From Cytophagia bacterium (GTDB lineage: Bacteria; Bacteroidota; Bacteroidia; UBA7662): a stretch of DNA of 18,786 bases. Every line of letters starts with the position of its first letter. Position 1 is the stretch's first letter. Below are positions 1 through 9,100 of this stretch, piece by piece. The notes under the pieces were generated by a model that saw only the letters and a program-made list of their open reading frames with translations, was not told the origin of the DNA and did not search any database. The stretch lies in assembly GCA_009926405.1 (NCBI GenBank), contig RFOZ01000023.1:1-18786 (forward strand). Direction: 5' to 3'. The translations under genes were made by a program, and so were the position numbers.

Positions 1-2
1 CT

Positions 3-1970
3 TTATGGATAACGCCTCCTGTGCTCAACCAAAACTTTAACCCTGATTCAAGCATAACCGGTTATCATGGGTATTGGGCTTCGGATTTTCGACGCCTGGA
101 CCCTCGTTGGGGGACCCTTAGGGAATTCAAACGCCTGGGCAGGGAACTCGAAGAAAACGGCATTGCGCTCATCCAGGACGTGGTCGTGAACCATGCCGGG
201 GATTATTTTGAGGTCCAACCGAACGGGGTCCTTCATTTTCACAATTCTAATCGGCCTAAACAACCTCTGCTTAGGCATTTTCCACCAAATTCAGCCGATG
301 GCCACCGGTATTCCTGGCATACAACGCGCAGGTCCCTCTATCATCGCTTGCCCAGCATTCAAAATTACCGAGACAGCCTCCAAAAACTTCAAGGCCAAAT
401 GGCCGGACTGGATGACCTTCGAACCGAAAGCCCAGCCCTACGGCGTCGCTTGCGTCGTGCCTATCAAAAGTGGGTCAAAAGAGGCCGTCTGCGGGGAATG
501 CGAATGGATACACCGCTCTATGTCGAAAAAGATTTCTGGGAGGATTTTTTGCATCGTCGCGGCGTTTTTAACCCCGGAATGCAGCAAATAGCCGAGCGCG
601 GTGGGCGAAATCTTTGGACTTTTGGAGAGTTATGGACCCATTCGGAGGCTTGGTCGGACCTTGGGGAAAAAGAAGCCGCTACCTACACCCTGCCCGGTCA
701 GGGCTTGGATGCTGCTTTGCAATTCCCACTCCAAAAGACCATGATGGAAGTTTTGGGTGGGACCAGAGGGACCGCTCACTTGAGTTACCGTTTGGATGCC
801 CAACAAAAACATTTTCCAAATCCTCTGACCAGGATCCAATTTCTAGACAACCACGATATGCCACGGTTAAGGAGTCGCCTTGACTCCCTGCGTAGTGCAC
901 AGGCTCTGCTCTTGTTGTACACGTTGCCCGGGATTCCGGTTCTCTACTACGGAACAGAACTTGGAACCCAGGTGCCTCGGGCCACCCTGTTCCAATCCAA
1001 CCTCGAAAACGGTCCTTTTACCTCGTTTATCCGTCAATTGTCCACTTTTCGGAGGCGCTACCCAATCTTGCAGACCACCGAGCCAACCATCCTGCTTGAT
1101 TCCCGATTGGGCAGTCCGGCCTGGGTGGCTTTGGTTGGTGGCCGTTGGCTAGTGGCAGTCAATCCTGGAAAACAGGCGGCCCAGGTCCCCGATTCTTTGA
1201 TCACCCGTTCTTTAGGGAATGGTTGGACCATTCTGGAGAAGCCCGAAATCCACATCGGTGGACGAACCCAACGGAACCCAAACGGCTGGACGTTGGAACC
1301 CGGCCAAGCCTGGGTCTGGGGTCTGCTGCCACCTTCCCACGTCTCCCAAGCCCTGGGAAAATTGGAAGCCCCCTATCCTCTGCCCCAGAACCTAGAAAAA
1401 TGGCTTGAGGATGCCGATACCCTGGCCACCATGACCGATCCGTCGGGGGATGATAACGGCAGCAACAGCCGCTTGCAATACCCAAAAGCTTTTGAAGGCC
1501 ATAGGCCCGGAGATTTGGCCGGTCTACGATGGTTGCACAGCCCTACGGGAGGCTACATCCTTGAAATTCAAATGCAGGAGGGTCTTTCGCAGGTATGGAA
1601 TCCTCCCCATGGCCTGGACCACTTGCATTTGAACATCGAAATTAAGTGTGCCCGCGGTGATACCTTGGTTACGGTCCCTTTTAGCCTAAACGGATGGAAT
1701 GCGTCCGGGGGCCTACCCTGGGAATGGTACAGCAAACCCCTGGAAGGAAAGGTTTATGCGGTTTTTGGAGAGAAACATCCCTTGAATCAATGGATTCAAT
1801 CAGACAACCCTTTTGATTTTGAAATTAGGGTTCAAACATGGGATGTGGATGGAGACGGGCGACCCCGACTCCTTAAACAAATACCGGGGGTCTATGATTT
1901 TGGGGGCGACCCACAGGCTGAACCGTGGATGGATCAGTGCAGGTTAAGGGCCTTATTAATGCCTCGTTGA
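3..1970 (+). CDS. GH13 alpha-amylase-family glycosidase, 5'-truncated by the window edge
   Basis: Retaining alpha-glucan hydrolase or transglycosidase of family GH13. The frame is open to the left edge (…LWITPPV…), so the GTG at 21 is an internal codon and the true start lies outside the window. All four classic GH13 motifs are visible: DVVVNH (177-194), GMRMD with the nucleophile Asp at 507-509, FGELW with the acid/base Glu at 627-629, and DNHD with the transition-state Asp at 855-857. A beta-sandwich-like segment follows the barrel. From about 1432 to the end (DPSGDDNG…YP…PGDLAGL…WNPPHG) the protein resembles the C-terminal module of glucodextranase-type enzymes, which suggests a polysaccharide-processing role. 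Substrate cannot be read from the sequence. A separate promoter follows the gene, so it is probably not part of the downstream operon. Family assignment is secure; the C-terminal domain call is moderate. Confidence 0.9.
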   Translation, partial: LWITPPVLNQNFNPDSSITGYHGYWASDFRRLDPRWGTLREFKRLGRELEENGIALIQDVVVNHAGDYFEVQPNGVLHFHNSNRPKQPLLRHFPPNSADGHRYSWHTTRRSLYHRLPSIQNYRDSLQKLQGQMAGLDDLRTESPALRRRLRRAYQKWVKRGRLRGMRMDTPLYVEKDFWEDFLHRRGVFNPGMQQIAERGGRNLWTFGELWTHSEAWSDLGEKEAATYTLPGQGLDAALQFPLQKTMMEVLGGTRGTAHLSYRLDAQQKHFPNPLTRIQFLDNHDMPRLRSRLDSLRSAQALLLLYTLPGIPVLYYGTELGTQVPRATLFQSNLENGPFTSFIRQLSTFRRRYPILQTTEPTILLDSRLGSPAWVALVGGRWLVAVNPGKQAAQVPDSLITRSLGNGWTILEKPEIHIGGRTQRNPNGWTLEPGQAWVWGLLPPSHVSQALGKLEAPYPLPQNLEKWLEDADTLATMTDPSGDDNGSNSRLQYPKAFEGHRPGDLAGLRWLHSPTGGYILEIQMQEGLSQVWNPPHGLDHLHLNIEIKCARGDTLVTVPFSLNGWNASGGLPWEWYSKPLEGKVYAVFGEKHPLNQWIQSDNPFDFEIRVQTWDVDGDGRPRLLKQIPGVYDFGGDPQAEPWMDQCRLRALLMPR

Positions 1971-2001
1971 GGCCACCGAGGGCTCAAATTTGATTTACTT
2001 A

Positions 2002-2033
2002 TTTGGTAAATGACTAATCAGTCCATATATTTG
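2002..2033 (+). promoter_or_regulatory. Bacteroidota-type promoter for the first fimbrial block
   Basis: TTTG at 2002-2005 is followed after 20 nt by TATATTTG at 2026-2033. This matches the Bacteroidota sigma-ABfr consensus TTTG-(19-21)-TAnnTTTG. Transcription would start near 2040, about 10 nt before the ATG at 2051. It implies that the genes from 2051 onward are transcribed independently of the GH13 gene. Confidence 0.75.
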
Positions 2034-2050
2034 CATTTGGTAATTCTAAT

Positions 2051-2557
2051 ATGAAATACGTAACGGTGCTAATCATGGTCTTTTTGGCCACAATTACGCA
2101 TTCATGGGCTCAAGTAAACCCCGTGGGGGTGCCCTATTACTATTTCCGATCGTACGCCGTACCCACTTCGGCCAGTATTCAGGACAACCTCGGATTGGTT
2201 ACCCTTCGAAATATCAATTTGAATGCACCCAATGCGGTGAATGGAATCGTAACCGTTGCACCTATTACCAGTCCCTACGCCGGATTGATGCGGATTGAGG
2301 GTTCTCCCGGTAAACGTGTTCGCTTAACTTACCTAAATTTTGAAACCTTGTTGGAAGAGGGTGGCAGCGGTGGCGTTGCGGGCGCTGGTGAGGATAATCA
2401 AACCGCCAGCATCTTATTGGATATTGGAGAAGCTACCATTACCATCAGCGATCAAGGGTATTATTTTCTGTGGTTGGGCACCGTATTGGATATATCTCAA
2501 GCCAAACCCGGGAACTATGTTTCGGAATTTATGATAGAAATGGAGGGGGTTAGTTAA
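2051..2557 (+). CDS. secreted DUF4402-like fimbrial subunit, 168 aa
   Basis: Small exported beta-rich protein, probably a pilus subunit. Residues 1-20 form a signal peptide with a predicted SWA|Q cleavage site. The mature part follows the DUF4402 layout: early beta strands, a GLMRIEGSPG segment like the family's central G-x-P strand, a GYYFLWLGTVLDI strand, then PGNYVSEFMIEME at the end, the position of the donor-strand-like C-terminal strand. A Gly-rich loop (GGSGGVAGAG) sits near residue 105. It is the first gene behind the promoter at 2002-2033. Its TAA overlaps the ATG of the next gene by one base, so translation is probably coupled. The DUF4402 assignment is by eye and divergent; a minor subunit is the best guess. 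Confidence 0.62.
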   Translation: MKYVTVLIMVFLATITHSWAQVNPVGVPYYYFRSYAVPTSASIQDNLGLVTLRNINLNAPNAVNGIVTVAPITSPYAGLMRIEGSPGKRVRLTYLNFETLLEEGGSGGVAGAGEDNQTASILLDIGEATITISDQGYYFLWLGTVLDISQAKPGNYVSEFMIEMEGVS

Positions 2558-3174
2558 TGAAATACTTAAAATTGCTGTCCCTTGGGGCCATTTCGATGGT
2601 TTCTACCTGTGTTGTCTCGGCTCAACGCATCAATTTTAAACCCTTTGTTCAAGGCGAAAACATCACATTGACCGTGCTTGAAAACCAAGCAGGGCTTAAT
2701 TTCAGCAGCAAAATGCCCATATTGGTGGGCAGTCCCTACATCACGGAAATAGGCCTCAACGATCCCCAAGTGGTTGTCGTTGAAATTCAAGGGCCAGTGG
2801 AATACGATTTAACCCTTGATTTCACCTTGCCCAATGGTCTTAGCTATTTAGGCAACGATACGGGTACCATGGTTCCGGTGGGTATTCGATACGCTTACAG
2901 TAATACCGGTGAACCAACTTCAGTCGCGGGTCGTAGTTACGCAGTCGAAGTGCCACCGCTTTTTCGTTCTATTCAATTTCCATTGCGGAAACGCAGACTG
3001 GGTGGTCCACCCCCACCGCCTCCCACTCCGATGCACGGTGGTTATACCCGATTAAGGGATAAGGCCTATGTATATGTATACGGCAATCTAGGGCCGGTTC
3101 CTTCCAGCATCTTGCCTGGTTTGTATTCTGGATTAGTGACTTTAACGGTTAGTTATGCGGACAATACCCTCTAA
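2557..3174 (+). CDS. secreted fimbrial-subunit-like protein with a hexaproline loop, 205 aa
   Basis: Exported protein with a signal peptide (residues 1-22, VSA|Q). The mature chain is beta-rich and ends PGLYSGLVTLTVSYAD, which closely matches the conserved final strand of DUF4402-type subunits. An insert at about residues 144-160 carries basic residues followed by six consecutive prolines (residues 151-156, bases 3007-3024), probably an exposed loop or spacer and a likely EF-P-dependent translation site. The start codon overlaps the previous stop by one base, and the next gene starts 20 bases inside this one. This is the tight packing of a coupled operon. The likely role is a minor subunit or adaptor of the surface fibre; the exact role is unknown. 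Confidence 0.6.
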   Translation: MKYLKLLSLGAISMVSTCVVSAQRINFKPFVQGENITLTVLENQAGLNFSSKMPILVGSPYITEIGLNDPQVVVVEIQGPVEYDLTLDFTLPNGLSYLGNDTGTMVPVGIRYAYSNTGEPTSVAGRSYAVEVPPLFRSIQFPLRKRRLGGPPPPPPTPMHGGYTRLRDKAYVYVYGNLGPVPSSILPGLYSGLVTLTVSYADNTL

Positions 3175-3694
3175 CCAAGCCTATCCAACAATCGGAGTCG
3201 TCTTGACGGTTTTAATTCTGTTCTGGGGAAGTACTGCGTATTCCCAAATGATTCGCCTGCAATTAACCATCCCATCAGGAACCGACATTGGTTTGGTACC
3301 TATTGATCCAAGGATTATTAATCCACCGACCAATAATTCCAATCGAGCCAACCAGTCCTTCCAAGATTTTAAAACTCTGGGAATTGAAGGAAATGTCGAA
3401 ACAGATTCGATTTTGCGGTCCTACACACGCTGGATTGAATTACGATCCCGAGAAAACAACGAACTTTTGGTTCATGTTCGGTACGAAACCGATTCTTTGG
3501 TTTATCCAGTCTTCGTTCTTAACAACGGAACCAGCGACTTTAATGCTGCAGTTCGGCTAAGAACTCCTACCCATTTTAATCATTACAAACCATCCGTTAC
3601 CATGCGGTCCATGCCTTCCAAAACCCTGCATTTTACAGCTTGGCTAGGGGTACCAATGCTTACAAAATCCTACTTAATCATCGAATACACCTAG
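3155..3694 (+). CDS. secreted protein of unknown family, possible fibre tip or minor subunit, 179 aa
   Basis: The chosen ATG lies 20 bases inside the preceding gene. It gives a convincing signal peptide (hydrophobic stretch at residues 13-26, cleavage near AYS|Q at 30/31), which supports this start. The mature part is beta-rich with a Pro/Asn-rich turn region (PRIINPPTNNSN) and ends in an alternating hydrophobic strand (SYLIIEYT), as do the neighbouring pilus subunits. I do not recognise the family. Its position between DUF4402-like subunits and the chaperone/usher genes suggests a tip or minor subunit of the same structure. After its stop there are 150 bases before the next gene, with no clear hairpin. 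Confidence 0.55.
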   Translation: MRTIPSNQAYPTIGVVLTVLILFWGSTAYSQMIRLQLTIPSGTDIGLVPIDPRIINPPTNNSNRANQSFQDFKTLGIEGNVETDSILRSYTRWIELRSRENNELLVHVRYETDSLVYPVFVLNNGTSDFNAAVRLRTPTHFNHYKPSVTMRSMPSKTLHFTAWLGVPMLTKSYLIIEYT

Positions 3695-3764
3695 TCTATG
3701 AAAAAATATCCTTATTCGAAAAATTAAATCCATATTCGCTCCATTCATGACTAGGTCGTGGAAA

Positions 3765-3844
3765 GCAAATAAGAAAATAATAAAATAATTAACTTAAAAA
3801 AATAATAAAAACAAAAACCAAACCAAACTATCAAAACCAAAAAA
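3765..3844 (+). promoter_or_regulatory. A-rich untranslated leader before the first paralogous pilin gene
   Basis: Roughly 80 bases directly upstream of the ATG at 3845 are made almost entirely of A with scattered C and T. There is hardly any G, no Shine-Dalgarno motif, and A occupies the positions just before the start codon. In Bacteroidota, unstructured A-rich leaders are associated with strong SD-independent translation. This fits a highly expressed major subunit. I could not find a TAnnTTTG promoter in the 3695-3764 stretch, so the transcription start is undetermined. Confidence 0.4.
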
Positions 3845-4552
3845 ATGAAAAAAGTACTTCTCTCCCTCGCGGCTGTAGCTGCGATCCTCTTCACAGCCGG
3901 AACGGTTAGTGCCCAGGTCAACGGACCCATCACCGGTAAGACCCAGGTTGTTCAAGCAAACGCCAACCTGCAGGCCGAAATTCTCGTAACCATTCCATCA
4001 CCCGGTGCCGATGGTGGTGCTGTACGCTTTGGAACGGTTCCTCGGAATTCTGCCATCAACATGGACCCCCGTGCTGTGGCCTCCACCAACCTCGGTTTTA
4101 ATTCATCCCCAGCCATGGTATCCATCACCTCCCAGGGCGATGAGCCTCTCCGAATTGAATACCCAGGCGCAGTTCTTTTGTCCAACAACACCAGCGGTAC
4201 ATTGAACTACATTACCTACCGTCCACAGATTTCGGCTATCAATGATCACGTCTCCCTAACCGCCACCAACCGCGAAGCTTCCAAATATTTGGGAACAACC
4301 AACCCTGGAAGCAACCAAGTAACCGCTGATGGTGGTACCGGTGAAGGCCTCAATGCAAGTTCCGCTGTCAATGGATACGTTGTAATGTCTCCATTAGCAT
4401 CTCCTGCAACCGGTAAAGTAACTTTGTTTGTCGGAGGTAAATTGTACGATGGTGCGGCAAACGCACCAAGCATTTCAGCCAACATCCCTAACACCAAACA
4501 AGTTGGTTTCTACGATGGTGAATTCACCCTCAACATCCTCTACCTCAATTAA
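3845..4552 (+). CDS. DUF4402-like major fimbrial subunit, 235 aa
   Basis: Probable structural subunit of a chaperone-usher-type fibre. The signal peptide is residues 1-23 (VSA|Q). The mature domain has the DUF4402 pattern: an ANLQAEILVTI strand, a VRFGTVP turn (the family's FG-x-V signature), an internal LRIEYPG strand, a glycine-rich middle, KVTLFVGGKLY, and a final GFYDGEFTLNILYLN strand of the type that would be exchanged between subunits. It is a clear paralogue of the product at 4641-5273 (shared FG-V-P, MDPR, A-S-N, IEYP/LEYP, Y-P-ISAI, TATN, VGGKLY/IGGMLY). An A-rich leader precedes it and a terminator-like hairpin follows it, which suggests it is made in excess of the downstream proteins, as expected for the main shaft subunit. 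'Major' is inferred. Confidence 0.72.
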   Translation: MKKVLLSLAAVAAILFTAGTVSAQVNGPITGKTQVVQANANLQAEILVTIPSPGADGGAVRFGTVPRNSAINMDPRAVASTNLGFNSSPAMVSITSQGDEPLRIEYPGAVLLSNNTSGTLNYITYRPQISAINDHVSLTATNREASKYLGTTNPGSNQVTADGGTGEGLNASSAVNGYVVMSPLASPATGKVTLFVGGKLYDGAANAPSISANIPNTKQVGFYDGEFTLNILYLN

Positions 4553-4576
4553 ATCAAATTTAGAAGTGATGATAAG

Positions 4577-4615
4577 TCCCGGCAATCGTCGTATTGCCGG
4601 GATTTATTTTATTTA
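4577..4615 (+). terminator. intrinsic terminator or attenuator between the two pilin genes
   Basis: A perfect 10-bp GC-rich stem pairs 4577-4586 (TCCCGGCAAT) with 4593-4602 (ATTGCCGGGA) across a 6-base loop (CGTCGT). The T-rich tract TTTATTTTATTT follows. The next ATG is only 25 bases further on and I see no obvious new promoter in between. Partial read-through is therefore the simplest model, giving high pilin and lower chaperone, usher and motor expression. Confidence 0.8.
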
Positions 4616-4640
4616 GACGCTGCTTATTGGATTCGATTGA

Positions 4641-5273
4641 ATGAAAAAAATTTGGTTGCTGACCATGCTCTTACTACCGTTTAGTCTATCAAACCTTTAC
4701 GCCCAAGGGGATGCAACCAATTCATTTCCAGCCATGGCCAAAGTACTGCGCCCTATCGTTTTAACGGTCGGAGGTTCACCCTACAATTCGGTATGGTTTG
4801 GCAATGTTCCTGCTGGCAATGTTGTTTACATGGATCCGCGGGGCATTGCAAGCGAAAACGTTAGTCATACAGCCAATGTTGCCAAAATAACCGTAACGGC
4901 CACCAACAACGAAGCGATTCGTCTAGAATACCCCGATTCACTAACCCTTTTGAACGGAACCCATCGTATTATTTACCAACCAAGGATTTCAGCTATTTAC
5001 GGTGATGCAGCTGTTACAGCAACGAACCAAAACAATTCTATGGCCGTTGCCTCGACCTTGGCCGGAACCAATTCCGTCACCGGACCCAACGGAACCGGAC
5101 GCGGCCCCGGAATGATAACAACAGGTTTTAGCGGGCCTGACCTGGACAGAACAACTTTGTTTATCGGAGGAATGCTTTACGGTCCCGCATCCCTCGGTTC
5201 ACCCATCCCTATCAATCAAGAAAAAGGCTTTTACACGAACACCTTTGTTATAAATATACTTTACCAAAACTGA
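4641..5273 (+). CDS. DUF4402-like fimbrial subunit, 210 aa, paralogue of the preceding gene
   Basis: Exported subunit with a signal peptide (residues 1-21, LYA|Q). The domain pattern repeats that of the 3845 product: VWFGNVP, MDPRGIAS, IRLEYPD, IIYQPRISAIYG, AVTATNQ, TTLFIGGMLYG, and a terminal GFYTNTFVINILYQN strand. The two genes evidently arose by duplication and have diverged considerably. Because it lies beyond the hairpin and directly before the chaperone gene (30 bases), it may be produced in smaller amounts and act as an anchor, initiator or alternative subunit. That role is inference; subunit identity is well supported by the shared fold pattern and the gene context. Confidence 0.7.
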   Translation: MKKIWLLTMLLLPFSLSNLYAQGDATNSFPAMAKVLRPIVLTVGGSPYNSVWFGNVPAGNVVYMDPRGIASENVSHTANVAKITVTATNNEAIRLEYPDSLTLLNGTHRIIYQPRISAIYGDAAVTATNQNNSMAVASTLAGTNSVTGPNGTGRGPGMITTGFSGPDLDRTTLFIGGMLYGPASLGSPIPINQEKGFYTNTFVINILYQN

Positions 5274-5303
5274 CTGCGCGAGCCGCTGTCCTAAACAATT
5301 GTT

Positions 5304-6128
5304 ATGAAAAAGTTGTACCTCCTTTTGTTTTTTGCCATCCTGCAGTTTTCAGCCTTGGCTCAATTATCGCTGGCACCTACTGCGGTGTATTTGGATAAAT
5401 ACGGAATTGGAAACCTGTATGTCTCCAACAATTCAGGAGTGGCGCAGGAAATTTCGATCAGCTTTCAATTTGGTTATTCCGACCAGGACTCGGCCGGTAC
5501 ACTCATTATGCGTTACGATGACAGCACGAACGCACGGGATTTTGGACTCAACCCTTACCTCAAAGCCTTTCCAAGAACCTTTATTTTACCTCCCAATCAA
5601 CAACAAATCGTACGCCTACAGGCCCGTGTTCCCAAAGGAAAAGCACCGGGTGTACTCTTTACGCGTATTAAAGTGGTAAGTGCACCCCAAGCCCAAGAAA
5701 TTGGCGCAACGGATGATACCACCGGAATTGCCACCCGGGTTAGTCTCCGTTTTGAACAGGTGATTGTTGCCTTTTACAAAAATGGTGATGTCAGCACCGG
5801 CGTTCAAATAAACAAAGTAGAGTCCAAGATCGATAGCAACCTTTTGACCATGGATTTCAATTATAAAACCACCGGCAACGCTCCGTTTTTGGGCCAGGTA
5901 CGTATGACCATCAAAGATGCTTCCGGTAAGGTTCTATCTGAAAATCGTAACACGGTTGCCTTGTATTTCACTGGACGTCGCCGCTTCTTTTTTACCCTGC
6001 CAGAGGACGCACCCAGGGATTACTTTACGGCTGACTTTGTCTTTGAAACGATAAGGAACGATATTCCATCCGAAGACTTAATTCAAGCTCCGCCCATCAA
6101 ACACCAGGCGGTTTTGGTTCCCAAATAA
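5304..6128 (+). CDS. periplasmic pilus-assembly chaperone (PapD-like fold), 274 aa
   Basis: Predicted periplasmic chaperone that would hold fibre subunits and hand them to the usher. Residues 1-19 are a signal peptide (ALA|Q). Domain 1 (about 21-126) opens with LSLAPTAVYLDKYGIGNLYVSNN, the immunoglobulin-like first strands typical of archaic or atypical pilus chaperones. It contains PRTFILPPNQQQIVRL, the 'P-x-F-x-L-x-P-x-x-Q-x-V-R' segment before the subunit-binding strand. Domain 2 (about 150-250) is a second beta-sandwich with FNYKTTGNAPFLGQVRM. Length is slightly above the usual 220-260 residues, with a Pro-rich C-terminal tail. It sits between two subunit genes and the usher-like gene, the classic order for these systems. 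The family call is by motif and context. Confidence 0.75.
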   Translation: MKKLYLLLFFAILQFSALAQLSLAPTAVYLDKYGIGNLYVSNNSGVAQEISISFQFGYSDQDSAGTLIMRYDDSTNARDFGLNPYLKAFPRTFILPPNQQQIVRLQARVPKGKAPGVLFTRIKVVSAPQAQEIGATDDTTGIATRVSLRFEQVIVAFYKNGDVSTGVQINKVESKIDSNLLTMDFNYKTTGNAPFLGQVRMTIKDASGKVLSENRNTVALYFTGRRRFFFTLPEDAPRDYFTADFVFETIRNDIPSEDLIQAPPIKHQAVLVPK

Positions 6129-6150
6129 TTCCATCTCAGGACGGTACGGC

Positions 6151-9100
6151 ATGGCTACAGGGTGGTTGCTGCGGGTAGGCCTGCTGTTTCTTGGCTTCTT
6201 TTTGGTTAATACTCCAACCAGAGCGCAGGAAAAGCCCCAGGAGACGGATGATATCATGTTGACCTTTGCCTACCCTTCGTTGGGTCAGGTGTATGTTCCA
6301 TGTGTTTTTCGAGGTGAACAGCCCTATCTCGGGTTGACGGAATTGCTGAGCATGTTCCTTATTCCCTTTGAAAAAAACAACAGTCAACTCGGCTTCAAAG
6401 GAACCTATCCTTTCAAAATAAATCCTTGGGAAGTCGACCCGGTTAATTTTACGATAACGGTAAACGGGGTAACCCGTCCTCTCAAGGCTGATCAATTCCA
6501 CTTAGGCGAAACAGACCTCTATTTGGTCCCAGAATTGTTCAATGAAATTTTCGGACTTGAATTCACCATCAACACTTACGGACTCCTTTTGAGTGTTGTT
6601 ACAAAAAGGGATCTACCAATCGACGACCGTTACAAGCGTTTGGCCATCCGGGACAAGCTGAAACGATTGGCTCCGGAGAACCTCCTCAAGACTTACCCCA
6701 TTTTGTACCCCCGGGAAAGGCGCACGGTGGCCCCTGGGATGTTGGATTACAACCTCGGTGTGACCGACGGAACTTATGGTCGTACTTACAATTACCTTGT
6801 TAGTTCAGGGATAGAATTCATGGGGGGCGATCTTCAGGGAACGCTAAGCGGTTTCCAATCCGATTCATCGTCTCGTCAAACCCTGAGTTCAACGCGTTGG
6901 CGTTATGTATTCAAACAAGGTCTCAACGAAACGGGCAATCCGGCCATCAGTGATATTCTCGTAGGTCAGGTGGGTTTAGGTGGTCCATCCGGAGGGCGAA
7001 TTGTTGGTCTCAGCCTATCCAACACCCCAATCATACCACGAAGGGTTTTGGATGTCTTTGTAATCGATGGGTTTACCGAACGAGATGCCGAAGTTGAACT
7101 CTTAATTGCCGGTCAATTGGTGGACTTTGTCCGGGCCGACGAAATTGGTTATTACCGATTCAAAACGCCTCTTTCCTACGGAACCGTCCGCGTAGGGATT
7201 CGAATCTATACCCCCAAAGGCGAGGTGATTATGGAAGATCGCCAGCTTCAAATTCCCTTCACCTTTGTTCCCAAAGGTTTTTTGGATTACAATCTCCAGG
7301 CTGGTTTACCGGAAATAGCGAACGAGGGAATTCAAAAAAACATAGCAGGGCATGCCAGCCTAGCCTACGGGCTTACCAACAACCTTACCCTGCGTCTGGG
7401 CGCCTATCGTTCCATAGACACGCTCCAAAAACAGGGCCTCATACCGTACGGCAGTGCCTCCCTTCGCTTGTTGGACCAATACCTCCTCAACGTGGATGTC
7501 CTGCCTGGTATCATGAATCGTTTCAATTTTGGAGTTAATTACGCCAACAATACAGCCCTGTTTGTTCAGTACAGCGACTACACCTCCTCGATGGCTGCCA
7601 AAACATTGGTTAAAACACCTTTGAGGGATGTTTCGATTAATTACTTTTTTCCGTTTAGCATTGGCAAAAGAACGTACGGGATTCGAGCGAGTGCAGAGCA
7701 AGTATGGCGCAAGAACCAAACCAATTTGCGAATGCAATTTGACTTTAACGCCAAAATTGGACCTATTGTAACCCGCCTCAATTACCGGGAGGAATTGGTT
7801 GATTTAGCAGAAAGAGATTTGGTTCGACAACGTCTTGCTACCGCTACGCTAACCTACATGGTGCCCAGAACACCCAGCATTCCGGTGCTGATGCGGGGTA
7901 TGTTTTTGAGAGCACAGTTTCGCCACGATATGCAACGATTTGATGCCGAAGCTTTGGGATCCCTGCAGTTCTCGCAGACGGTTTGGAAGACAGGCCGAAT
8001 CAATCTTAACTACGATCGGGATATCCTCAACAGAGCCAATATTTTCAGTGTTGGCTTGCTTTTTGACTTTCGTCGGGTTCGTTCAGCAACCCAAGCTACC
8101 TTGAGGGCGAATCCCGTGGTGGTTACCAATGAGTTGACCCAAAATTTTAGTGGATCCTTCGGTGGTGACATCAAAAAGAAATTATTGGTTGCAACCAACC
8201 GCGATCAGGTCGGACGAGCCGGAATACGAATTCGAATGTTCCTCGATGAAAACGCAAACAGCCTTTATGAAAAAGGCGAACCCATTGTCTTGGCAAATTC
8301 CATCCTGCTGGACCAATCGGCTACGATGTTTACGGGTAACGATAGTTCCCTGTTAATTACCCAATTGCAAAGCTATTGGAAATACCGTGCGACCCTGGAT
8401 GTTACAGCCTTGCCGGATGCTACCCTGGCACCACTCAAACCCAAATTCACTTTTGTTACGGACCCCAACCGCTACAAACACATCGATTTACCCCTTTACA
8501 GGACAGGGACCATCGAAGGGATGGTCCTCAACAACCGAAACGGCAAAATGGTGCCTCAACCCGGATTACGACTTCACGTCAAGCGGGTTGGGAGCGAAGA
8601 CGAACCCAAAACCATTCGAACCTATTCGGACGGAAGTTTCTACACCCATGGTTTGGTACCGGGTGAATACTATTTGCTGGTGGATAGTTTACAATTGGCT
8701 TTTATGCGTAGAATTCAAGGGCCGGATACATTGCGCTTTACCATCAAGACCATGCCAGAAGGAGATTTCCTCGAAGGACTGGAAATCCAACTTCAACCCA
8801 GACCGGTGGACACCACCAAACCCTTTGAGATGAAGAACTTGTCTGAGTTGGAATTTTCATTAGGCAAAATCCTTCAAACAACCATCAAATCCTTTGTTGA
8901 AGCCCAGGGTCTATTCTATTCGGGCCGAATTCCCGAAGCCTTGCTGAATCTGAATCTATCATTAAGCAATTTCAGAACGGACTACGCTCTTGCCCTCAAA
9001 GGTTCCATTGCTTTTGTCCTCGGTCGACGCGAAGAGGCCATGACTTTGTGGTACCAAGCCAAGCAAAGGAACCCGATGCTCATCATACCGGAGATGAAAT

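Noticed and set aside
21..23. GTG at 21 as the start of the GH13 gene
   Set aside because: The frame is open to the edge and the residues before it (LWITPP) are conserved GH13 beta-strand sequence, so the start lies outside the window.
193..591. 132-residue frame inside the GH13 gene, and similar frames such as 8387-8833
   Set aside because: They overlap fully with well-supported genes in another frame and show no domain or signal features.
3695..3764. Promoter upstream of the first paralogous pilin gene
   Set aside because: No TAnnTTTG box with a TTTG at the right distance was found; a repeated TATTCG was noted but is too short to interpret.
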